Shown here piece by piece: positions 16,682 through 23,974 of a DNA stretch of 64,000 bases. This DNA comes from Acidiflorens sp963847715. Its GTDB lineage: Bacteria > Acidobacteriota > Terriglobia > Terriglobales > Acidobacteriaceae. The notes under the pieces are model-generated. The model was not told the origin of the DNA, ran no database searches, and worked only from the letters and a program-made list of their open reading frames with translations. The stretch covers positions 62,001 through 126,000 of the forward strand of contig CAWKAZ010000005.1 of the NCBI GenBank assembly GCA_963847715.1, in the 5' to 3' direction. The position numbers and the translations under genes are program-made. Position 1 is the stretch's first letter, and each line of letters begins with the position of its first letter.

Positions 16682-16939
16682 CTAACTGGTCGTGGGATCG
16701 GTTTTCTTATGAGCCGCACATTTGCTCATGATCGCCGATCGCAGCCGAGTCCGGAGATCGTCAGGCAACTCGTAGAGTTCTGAGTCACGATAGATCTCGA
16801 TCGTTTTGCGGGTGGTGTCGCAGACGACGTAGCAGTTGTGGCACCACGCCAGATGGTCATCCAGTTCGATTTTCGTCTTGGCGTCGAGCGCGCCGTCTAG
16901 GTAGTTGGTCAGTTCGTTTAAGAATTCAGAGCACTTCAC
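16682..16939 (-). CDS. Anti-sigma zinc-finger protein
   Basis: An 85-residue protein with the ZAS motif H29-x3-C33-x2-C36 (HLAWCHNC) and a preceding Cys3, the usual fold that clamps ECF sigma factors. The start is GTG at 16939, overlapping the sigma-factor stop as GTGA, so the two are translationally coupled. The longer frame reaching 17197 overlaps the sigma gene and is rejected. There is no transmembrane segment, so it is a soluble sensor, unlike the RskA-type protein at 2432. Cys33, Cys36 and the nearby Cys40 raise the possibility of redox control, as in RsrA-type factors (inference). Confidence 0.85.
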   Translation of the reverse strand: MKCSEFLNELTNYLDGALDAKTKIELDDHLAWCHNCYVVCDTTRKTIEIYRDSELYELPDDLRTRLRSAIMSKCAAHKKTDPTTS

Positions 16940-17565
16940 TGGTTGCCATCTCCACTCGCATTTTTCTGGAAGAAGCGGTTCAGCCGCTCGCGCAATTGCA
17001 ACCGCGCGCGCAACAACCGCGACTTCACTGCCGGGATGCTCAACTCCAACGCTTGAGCCGTCTCTTCCGTCGAAAGGCCTTCCACGTCCCGGAGCACGAA
17101 CACCGTACGAAATCCTGCCGGCAACCCTTGAATCGTGCGAGTCAGAATATCCCGCAACTCCGCCTGGTTGTACATCTGTTCGGGATTGGGGCTCCAATCC
17201 GCAACCTCACGGGGAAGCGAGTCGTCTTCGGTTTTTACTTCTTCGTCGAGGGAAACCGTCCGTTCCGGCTTCCTCCGGCGCAACTTCATCAGTGCTTCGT
17301 TGACCGCAATACGCACCAGCCAGGTATAAAACTTGGACTGTTCCTGAAACTTGGCCAGGTTGCCATACGCCTTGAGGAACGCCTCCTGAACAACATCTTC
17401 AGCGTCCTCGCGATTCTGCGTAATGTGCTGTGCAATGCGGAAAACGTTGCGATCATAGCGCCTGACTAGTTCTTCAAACGCCTGATCGTCGCCGCGCTTG
17501 GCACGCCGGACCAGCTGCATTTCTTCGCTGACCGGTTGCTCTATGTTGGGTTGGATGGTACTCAT
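16936..17565 (-). CDS. ECF sigma factor, RpoE-like
   Basis: A 209-residue sigma-70-family protein. Region 2 spans about 28-95 (FEELVRRYDRNVFRIAQHITQNREDAEDVVQEAFLKAY, then FYTWLVRIAVNEALMKLRR). Region 4 spans about 140-195 (LPAGFRTVFVLRDVEGLSTEETAQALELSIPAVKSRLLRARLQLRERL). The acidic linker around DEEVKTEDDS is typical. It is cotranscribed and coupled to its zinc-finger anti-sigma factor. A divergent GAF-like gene starts at 17817. Confidence 0.93.
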   Translation of the reverse strand: MSTIQPNIEQPVSEEMQLVRRAKRGDDQAFEELVRRYDRNVFRIAQHITQNREDAEDVVQEAFLKAYGNLAKFQEQSKFYTWLVRIAVNEALMKLRRRKPERTVSLDEEVKTEDDSLPREVADWSPNPEQMYNQAELRDILTRTIQGLPAGFRTVFVLRDVEGLSTEETAQALELSIPAVKSRLLRARLQLRERLNRFFQKNASGDGNQ

Positions 17566-17816
17566 TCGTAACTTGATGCAGATTATTCCGAAAGCGCGGC
17601 TGCATCCACGGTGCTATTGTACATTCCAAGCGACGTTTTTCGGGTGCTGTTTTGACACAGTTGCTCGAGAAACGGGCTGCAAGCGCAGAAATCGGACGTC
17701 GAGCGCTCCGGAAGGACACGTACCACGGTGTCCCGGGAACGCCCGCAACGGACCGTATAATCAGAGGTTAAAAGGGTTTCACGCGTCCCCAAAAAGAGCA
17801 TGACCTCGGAGCACGG

Positions 17817-19040
17817 ATGAAGGACCGCGGTTGGATTGAACCAATAGTCGAGCGGGTGGTTGGCCAAGTGCTGGACAGCCATACTGCCCAATTGCGCACC
17901 GAAATTGTCCGTCGGGTCATGGACGAAATTGAGGCAGAATCAGCGTCTGAGTCACCCACTCCAAAAGATAGCTCCGCGTCGGCTCCTGCGGAACTTGCGC
18001 GAGCGGTCAATGAAATTCAAATGGGGTCGTCGCAGCGCGAAATCCTGCGCGCCTTAATCGATACCTGTGCTCGCTACTCTGCTCGGATCGCCCTCTTTGT
18101 GGTGAAGGGTGCGCACGCCACCGGCTGGCAGGGACGCGGTTTTGCCAATAGCGATGCGGTCAAGGATTTCGCGCTCGACGAGAAGGCCACCTCGGTCATG
18201 CGTGCCATTGGCGATCGCGTCGTCGTAAGCGCTCCGGCTGGCGAGTTCGATGGACGTTTTCTGAACGAATTTGGGGCACCGGCGAGTGGAGAAGCGCGAA
18301 TTCTCCCATTAATTTTGAAGGATAAAGTTGCCGCGCTCGTTTATGCCGACAGGGGCGTCGATTCCGCTGGGTTGCTCGATGGCGGAGCTCTCGAGTTGCT
18401 GGTGCTTTCGACCAGCGCGTGGCTCGAAGTCAACTCGCTTCGCAAACAGGCGCAAAAGGAACCAGCGGCGCATGCCGACGGGCATAACGCTCCCGCCGAG
18501 ACGGTGTCAGCCTCGCCGGCAGCTCCAGCCTTCAACGATCCATTTGCCGCTCACGCTCCGGCATTTTCTTCCGGCCACGCCATGGCAGCTTCGGCAGCGG
18601 CAGCTGGTGCGGCTCCCGCAATGGCTGCCTCACCGATGGCCGAAATCGAGACGCCTCCGCAGGTGCAGTCGGCCGTTGTCATCGAGCCGGCTCTGTCGGA
18701 GCCCCTGCCCATCGGCCCGGTCGAGACTACCTTGGAACCTCCTGCGGATGGACCTGCATCGATATCTGCGGAGGATCAGGAAGTGCACCGCAAGGCCCAG
18801 CGATTTTCCCGTTTACTGGTCGACGAGATTAAACTCTACAATCAGGCCAAGGTTGCGGAGGGCCGCAAGAACAAGGACCTCTACGACCGCCTGAAAGAAG
18901 CGATCGAAAAGAGCCGTGCCACGTACCAGAAACGTTACGGGAACACGGTTGCTGCTTCCGCCAATTACTTTCAGCATGAAATAATAAGGAGTCTCGCGGA
19001 AGACGATCTTTCGATTATGGGTGCCAATTTCCGGCACTAG
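17817..19040 (+). CDS. GAF-like domain protein of unknown function
   Basis: A 407-residue soluble protein. The start has GGAG six bases upstream. Residues about 1-40 are helical (IEPIVERVVGQVLDSHTAQLRTEIVRRVMDEI). About 75-210 look like a GAF-type fold (LRALIDTCARYSARIALFVVKG, VKDFALDEKATSVMRAIGDRVVV, ILPLILKDKVAALVYADRG). An Ala/Pro-rich linker covers about 220-315. A conserved-looking helical C-terminus follows (EVHRKAQRFSRLLVDEIKLYNQAKVAEGR). No catalytic motif is seen. It lies 11 bases upstream of the lytic transglycosylase and is probably cotranscribed, which suggests an envelope or sensory connection. Confidence 0.6.
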   Translation: MKDRGWIEPIVERVVGQVLDSHTAQLRTEIVRRVMDEIEAESASESPTPKDSSASAPAELARAVNEIQMGSSQREILRALIDTCARYSARIALFVVKGAHATGWQGRGFANSDAVKDFALDEKATSVMRAIGDRVVVSAPAGEFDGRFLNEFGAPASGEARILPLILKDKVAALVYADRGVDSAGLLDGGALELLVLSTSAWLEVNSLRKQAQKEPAAHADGHNAPAETVSASPAAPAFNDPFAAHAPAFSSGHAMAASAAAAGAAPAMAASPMAEIETPPQVQSAVVIEPALSEPLPIGPVETTLEPPADGPASISAEDQEVHRKAQRFSRLLVDEIKLYNQAKVAEGRKNKDLYDRLKEAIEKSRATYQKRYGNTVAASANYFQHEIIRSLAEDDLSIMGANFRH

Positions 19041-19051
19041 GTAGGGTTTGA

Positions 19052-21388
19052 GTGCGCAGTTCTGCAGTTTCGGTTCTCGCTGGAATTTTTCTTTTTGTCG
19101 GGCTCAGCTTCGCCCAGACCCAGTCCCCTCCCTCTTCTGACACTTCTACTGCCAAACCGCCTCCGAAGGCAAAAACGACAGCGGCCAGCCACCCTCCAGC
19201 GAAGAACACATCCACACCAAAGAAGACTGCTGTTTCTACGAAAGGCAAGAAGAAGCACAAGACAATTTCTCCGCGCGTGCGGCGGACACGGCAGGCGTTT
19301 GTTGCCTCCGCTAGTCTTCGACCGATGGCACAGCAATTGTTGCAGGACCGCACTCCGACCGCTTATGCCGGAGTGGAAGCTTACGCGCGCCGCCATCCCA
19401 AAGAAGACGCGGGAGCGCTTGCGTGGCTAGCGATCGGATATGCACGATCTCTGGACCACGACTATGCCAAAGCTATCGATCCCTTGAGCCGCGCGAAGGC
19501 CGGGGCCAGCGAACTGGGAGATTACGTTGCTTACTATCTCGGTGACGCATATCAGAAGACCGGACGCAACGCCGAAGCACTGGCAGCTCTCGCTGACTTC
19601 AGCAACAAGTATCCAGACTCGCTTCTGATTCGCGATGCGCACCTGGTTTATGCCAATGTCCTGCTGGACGAAGGACGCCCATCCGAGGCGGCGGCTCTGC
19701 TCGAAAAGGAGCGTCTGCCGGTCCGCAGCGATGTCGAACTCGCGATCGGCCGAAGCTACGAAAATGCGGGCGACAAAGAGAAAGCTGTGACGGCGTTTCG
19801 CAACGTGTACTTCAACATGCCCAATAGTTCCGAAGCCGATGCGGCTGGCACCGAACTGCACCGACTGGGAGTTGCTGGGTCATTGGTCGAACGCCGCACG
19901 CGCGCTGATTTGTTGTTCAAAGCAAAACACTATCCGGAAGCCGCGCATGATTACCACGATTTGGTCGACGAAGTGCCTCCCGCAGAACGTCCGGAGCTGC
20001 AAGTCGCGTTGGCGAGTTCGCTCGAAAAAGCTGGGCGGAGCCACGATGCGCGTCAACTGTTGACATCGATTGGGGCGCAGACCGGCGATGCCGAGGCACA
20101 ACGCCTTTATCTGTTAAGCGAGACTGCGCGCTCCACCAGCGACGAAGCGGCGGTGGAGAAGACGCTCAACGATTTGCGGCAGTTTGGCCCGACGAGCCCT
20201 TGGCTGGAACAGGCGCTCCTGTCGGCCGGTAACATGTACTTGCTCAAGCGCGACTACGATCACGCCATCGATTACTTCCGCGAACTGCAACAGCGCTTTC
20301 CCAAAGGCAGCCGAGCTTCTTACGCGCACTGGAAGGCTTCATGGCTGAGCTTCCGGCAGGGCCGGATGGATGCAGCGCGGCAAGGGTTTGAAGAACAGAT
20401 CGGTTTGTATCCTGATTCGGCGGAGATTCCGGCCGCTCTTTATTGGCGCGCCCGAATTGCCGAAGAAGACGGCGACGCGGCGATGGCGCGGGCTTTTTAT
20501 CAGAAACTTTCTGACCGTTTCCGCAATTACTATTACGCGGAGTTGGGGCGGCAGCGGCTGACGAGCCTGCCCGCGCCGGTTGTTGGTCCGCAGAAAACCG
20601 AACCTGTGCAGTACGCACTGCTCGACCGCGTGGCGCCGCTTCCTAGTGCGGTGAAAATCATGGCTACCGATCCTCCCGATGATAGTCTTCGGGTTGAGCG
20701 AGCGCGACTGCTTTCAAACGGCGGCTTGGCCGATCTGGCTGTGCGCGAGTTGCAAGCGGCCGCCAGCCAGGAAGGCGGTGCATGGGCTCCGCCAGAAATG
20801 GCACGCGTCTATCAGGACTTAGGTCGCTACGATCGCGGCATTCAGATCATGAAGCGCTCCACGCCCAATTATTTTGCTGTCGATATTCCCGACCTGCCGC
20901 GACCCTATTGGGAGGCGCTGTTCCCCAAAGCTTACTGGGTCGATCTACGCAAGTATTCTGTGCTGAACGGACTCGATCCTTATCTGGTTGCGTCGCTGAT
21001 CCGCCAGGAATCGGAGTTCAACGCCGGCGCGATATCCCATGCCAATGCCGTTGGGCTGATGCAGCTTCTACCGAAAACCGGCAAGACCGTCGCCAAGCAG
21101 GTCAAACTCAAAGGATTCAGCGCGCCGCAACTCTACACGCCCGCGGTGAACCTCCAGTTAGGCACTCGCTATTTCAAAGAGATGGTCGATAAGTACAACG
21201 GACAATTCGAATATGCGCTCGCCGCCTATAACGCGGGCACCGATCGCGTGGGAGATTGGTTGGGACAAGGCCACTACCGCGATCCGCAGGAGTTTGTCGA
21301 GTCGATCCCATTCACGGAGACCCGCGAGTACGTCCAAGCCATCCTGCGTAATGCCAGCATGTACCGTCAGCTCTACGGCACGCCGTAG
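19052..21388 (+). CDS. Soluble lytic murein transglycosylase with TPR-like repeats
   Basis: A 778-residue Slt70-like periplasmic enzyme cleaving peptidoglycan to 1,6-anhydromuropeptides. A GTG start at 19052 opens a signal peptide (SSAVSVLAGIFLFVGLSFA). A low-complexity Pro/Lys/Thr stretch follows (about 25-70), then many TPR/superhelical repeats (about 90-560, e.g. LGDYVAYYLGDAYQKTGRNAEALAAL). The SLT catalytic domain is near 630-760: LIRQESEFNAGAISHANAVGLMQLLPKTGK with the catalytic Glu in QES, and EYALAAYNAGTDRVGDWL. The tail TREYVQAILRNASMYRQLYG is classical. Lysine-rich linkers of this kind may bind the wall. Confidence 0.93.
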   Translation: MRSSAVSVLAGIFLFVGLSFAQTQSPPSSDTSTAKPPPKAKTTAASHPPAKNTSTPKKTAVSTKGKKKHKTISPRVRRTRQAFVASASLRPMAQQLLQDRTPTAYAGVEAYARRHPKEDAGALAWLAIGYARSLDHDYAKAIDPLSRAKAGASELGDYVAYYLGDAYQKTGRNAEALAALADFSNKYPDSLLIRDAHLVYANVLLDEGRPSEAAALLEKERLPVRSDVELAIGRSYENAGDKEKAVTAFRNVYFNMPNSSEADAAGTELHRLGVAGSLVERRTRADLLFKAKHYPEAAHDYHDLVDEVPPAERPELQVALASSLEKAGRSHDARQLLTSIGAQTGDAEAQRLYLLSETARSTSDEAAVEKTLNDLRQFGPTSPWLEQALLSAGNMYLLKRDYDHAIDYFRELQQRFPKGSRASYAHWKASWLSFRQGRMDAARQGFEEQIGLYPDSAEIPAALYWRARIAEEDGDAAMARAFYQKLSDRFRNYYYAELGRQRLTSLPAPVVGPQKTEPVQYALLDRVAPLPSAVKIMATDPPDDSLRVERARLLSNGGLADLAVRELQAAASQEGGAWAPPEMARVYQDLGRYDRGIQIMKRSTPNYFAVDIPDLPRPYWEALFPKAYWVDLRKYSVLNGLDPYLVASLIRQESEFNAGAISHANAVGLMQLLPKTGKTVAKQVKLKGFSAPQLYTPAVNLQLGTRYFKEMVDKYNGQFEYALAAYNAGTDRVGDWLGQGHYRDPQEFVESIPFTETREYVQAILRNASMYRQLYGTP

Positions 21389-21424
21389 GAGAACGCATAG
21401 AAACCGCTTTCATTTAGTTTGCGT

Positions 21425-21985
21425 TCACTCGGGTCGTTGCAGCGCTGAGAGGATGTCGGCGTTGGTCATGACGGTAGCGATTTTGTCTTTCATGTACCGG
21501 ACAGACATTTCGTGATGCTCTCGATCGTACGAGTCAATGCAGTCAATGGCAAGAATGACAGTCCAGTCTCGCTGGTAAGCATCAATGGCTGTGGTGCGGA
21601 TACACGCGTGAGTGTTGATCCCGGCCAAGATGATCGCATCTGGCTGCAGCCGGGCGAGGATTTCGTCAAGAGTCGTGCCGTAGAAGGCACTGTACCGTTT
21701 CTTGATTACGACGGTATCCGATGGGGCCGTCGCTAGCTCCGACAGGAGTTGGCAACCCTGTGTCCCCTTGATCACGATGCGTATTCCCTTGGCTTTCATT
21801 TCTGGGAAGGCATCTCGCAAGTCGGGCTCGAACTCCTGCCGAACCCACACGACGGCGTGACCAAGATCCCGCATATTCCTCACGAGTTCGTTGATCGAAC
21901 CGACCAGTCTTTCTCGGTGGGTGGCTTCCCAGTTCGCCAGAAAGTCGTGAAGCATGTCGATCACCAACAGCACTGGCTTTTCCAT
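21425..21985 (-). CDS. Isochorismatase-family cysteine hydrolase
   Basis: A 186-residue hydrolase. The Asp-Lys-Cys triad is visible: Asp in LVIDMLHDF, Lys in VIKKRYSAFYGT, and Cys in LAGINTHACIRTTAIDAY. Relatives are nicotinamidases, N-carbamoylsarcosine amidase-like and isochorismatase enzymes; the substrate cannot be assigned. The ATG at 21985 is preferred over an in-frame TTG two codons earlier. It is convergent with the lytic transglycosylase and has no obvious partner. Confidence 0.85.
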   Translation of the reverse strand: MEKPVLLVIDMLHDFLANWEATHRERLVGSINELVRNMRDLGHAVVWVRQEFEPDLRDAFPEMKAKGIRIVIKGTQGCQLLSELATAPSDTVVIKKRYSAFYGTTLDEILARLQPDAIILAGINTHACIRTTAIDAYQRDWTVILAIDCIDSYDREHHEMSVRYMKDKIATVMTNADILSALQRPE

Positions 21986-22166
21986 GGGCAAAACAGTACC
22001 AGAAATTCGCTATAGGAGTGGGACTTGCCAGGCATGAGTATGATTCCGGCTCGCTCGTAAGTTATGATGGAGGGCAGAGCATTTGAACGGCAAAATGCGG
22101 TGCAGGTCATCTTCTCCGCATCAATAAGGGCAGGCGTCCCTAACCGCCACGATATCAGGAGAAGTC

Positions 22167-22286
22167 ATGGCTCAGAATCACTACACCAGCAAGACCAAGA
22201 GACGCCCTAAGAACAACAAGAGGAAAGATCCCTCCGCAGCCACTATGGCAGCCCTGCGGCAGCGCGAAGCAGCTGCAAAGAAGTAA
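22167..22286 (+). CDS. 39-residue basic small protein
   Basis: A short gene with an excellent ribosome-binding site (AGGAG five bases before the ATG). The product starts MAQNHYTSKTKRRPKNNKRK and ends AALRQREAAAKK. It is roughly one third Lys/Arg with no hydrophobic span, so it is probably cytoplasmic and nucleic-acid- or ribosome-associated. It stands alone, 181 bases from the divergent hydrolase gene and 59 bases from the convergent pilin-like gene. The family is not recognised. The strong Shine-Dalgarno and clean isolated frame argue that it is real. Confidence 0.6.
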   Translation: MAQNHYTSKTKRRPKNNKRKDPSAATMAALRQREAAAKK

Positions 22287-22345
22287 GCGCCGCGCGTTAC
22301 TCACACAAATTGTGCGGGATAATTCGTGCGCAGGTCATTGCCGCG

Positions 22346-23371
22346 CTACGGGATCAGTGTGCCGGTACTCAGGCAGGTAGCCGCGTTGCCGTCCGATGAC
22401 GAACGGATCGCTCCTGATTGGTCCGTGCAGAATGCTCTGCGGCCATAACTCTCACCGACGGGCGTCGCGCTCAGACGGAAACTGGCGGCGGGCGCGCCGC
22501 TGCAGCCAGAGAGCGAGAAGCTGTATCCCTGATGTTTTCCGCTGGCGAGTCCGCTCCCGATCAGCATGGCTTGATGCTCGTTCGGCTCGGCGGCGCCAAA
22601 GCCATCCAGATCGGAAAGAGTGCACGTGAAGCCCACGGCTGGATACGTTGCGGCGTAGGTAATCTCGGCCGCGAGGATTCTACGCAAGGACGTTAGAGCG
22701 GCTGCGTCGCCGCCGAAAGTGACTGTGGAGGTCTGTCCCGGAGCCTGTCCCATGCTCTGTGACGGAACAGCTTGCGCATGTATCTGTGGAGGGCCAGCGA
22801 GCGCGCTTCCCTTCATGCGGTCGGTAATGCTCTTCAGAAAATCAGGATCGGCCAGCGGGAGGTTGATGGTGATGGCAATATCATTCAACTTCCACAGCCC
22901 CGATTCCATCTTCATCGAAAAGACGATGCGCGGCATGAACGGAGTTTTCTGCGGTTGGTTGTCTTTGTAACTTTGGAACATGAGTCCGATGTCGTCCTGA
23001 TCGCCGTTGAGCGAATCGCTGTCGATCACCACCTCGAACTTCTGGCCGGTCTTAGGATCGTCCACGGCCATCAAGATCGGCCCCGCCTCAAAGGTCTGCA
23101 AACTCTTTCCCTGGGTTTGCAACTGCCCCATCATCATGGAGTACGGCGGCAAACCCGTGGGCGCTCCCGATTTGTCCAGCGCAGCGCGAGTGGCCGCCGG
23201 CAGATGCTTGAAGAAAGTCCCCGGCTCCTTGCTGAAAAACATCTCCATCAGCGCTTGGCGCGCCGTTTGCGGAGCTATCCGGAGTTCCGGTCTTGGCGGT
23301 AAGGCCTGTGCTGCTGAAGATGAGAGAGAAAAGCGAACGGCCGCGAGTTTGCGCATGCCTGATCTTGGCAT
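22346..23371 (-). CDS. Secreted protein with pilin-like C-terminal domain
   Basis: About 341 residues. The N-terminus carries a weak export signal (MRKLAAVRFSLSSSAAQA). The first half (about 35-215) begins PQTARQALMEMFFSKEPGTFFKHLPAATRAAL and includes a beta-rich segment (FEVVIDSDSLNGDQDDIGLMFQSY). The last 120 residues resemble the globular head of type IV pilins and pseudopilins: LTSLRRILAAEITYAATYPAVGFTCTLSDLDGFG, SGLASGKHQGYSFSLSGCSG, and YGRRAFCTDQSGAIRSSSDG. The hydrophobic pilin N-helix and prepilin cleavage site are missing. Function is unknown, and the start is uncertain (23371 or 23356). lspA and ileS lie upstream on the same strand. Confidence 0.65.
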   Translation of the reverse strand: MPRSGMRKLAAVRFSLSSSAAQALPPRPELRIAPQTARQALMEMFFSKEPGTFFKHLPAATRAALDKSGAPTGLPPYSMMMGQLQTQGKSLQTFEAGPILMAVDDPKTGQKFEVVIDSDSLNGDQDDIGLMFQSYKDNQPQKTPFMPRIVFSMKMESGLWKLNDIAITINLPLADPDFLKSITDRMKGSALAGPPQIHAQAVPSQSMGQAPGQTSTVTFGGDAAALTSLRRILAAEITYAATYPAVGFTCTLSDLDGFGAAEPNEHQAMLIGSGLASGKHQGYSFSLSGCSGAPAASFRLSATPVGESYGRRAFCTDQSGAIRSSSDGNAATCLSTGTLIP

Positions 23372-23453
23372 TCCACGGAGGGAGACTCCAGTTACCGAGG
23401 TAAGAAGCGGAGAAGGGTGCTGCGGCTACAAGTGCTGGCGGTCTGTGGCAGTC

Positions 23454-23939
23454 TTAGGCCGACTGCTGGCTCGGAGACTTGGTGAACAGGATCTCGAACA
23501 CTAGCAATCCCGCACCGACTACGATCGCGCTGTCGGCCACGTTGAAGGCGGGCCACTGATGCGGGCCGATATAGAAGAGGAGAAAATCGACGACGTGGCG
23601 GCTGATCACTCGGTCCCACAGATTGCCGATCGCGCCGCCAAGAATCAGCGACAGCCCGATTCCGGTGGAAGTCAGGGTGTGGCTGTTTTTCCAGAGCAGC
23701 GCCGAGACAATCAGCAGCGCGATGATCGAAAAGCCGATCAGCAGCGAGACTTTCCATGGCGACGGAGAATCCGCAAAGATGCCGAATGCGGCGCCGGGGT
23801 TTTCGGTGTGGATGATGCGGAAGAATCCCGGAATCACCGGGATGCTGTCGTGCATGGAAAGCCGATGCGCGATCGCGACCTTGGTGACGCGATCGAGAGC
23901 GATGACGAACAAAGCGATAAGGAAATGATATTTACGCAT
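23454..23939 (-). CDS. lspA: Lipoprotein signal peptidase (signal peptidase II)
   Basis: A 161-residue inner-membrane aspartyl protease that cleaves prolipoproteins. Four hydrophobic spans and the signature blocks are seen: NPGAAFGIF, ILGGAIGNLWDRVISRHVVDFL with one catalytic Asp, and FNVADSAIVVGAGLL with the other. The ATG at 23939 is used; the frame extends upstream to 24008 only through the out-of-frame tail of ileS. ileS-lspA adjacency on one strand is common in bacteria. Confidence 0.93.
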   Translation of the reverse strand: MRKYHFLIALFVIALDRVTKVAIAHRLSMHDSIPVIPGFFRIIHTENPGAAFGIFADSPSPWKVSLLIGFSIIALLIVSALLWKNSHTLTSTGIGLSLILGGAIGNLWDRVISRHVVDFLLFYIGPHQWPAFNVADSAIVVGAGLLVFEILFTKSPSQQSA

Positions 23940-23974
23940 GGAGCAACAAACACTTTCGAAGTTATCCAGCAGCG

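Noticed and set aside
16940..17197. N-terminal extension of the anti-sigma gene
   Set aside because: It overlaps the sigma factor in another frame. GTGA coupling at 16936-16939 fixes the start.
23290..23371. Possible frameshift in the signal peptide of the pilin-like protein
   Set aside because: Another frame reads a more hydrophobic stretch (SLFSLIFSSTGLTAKTGTPD), but it cannot be joined to the mature protein without two changes. Noted only as a weak signal peptide.
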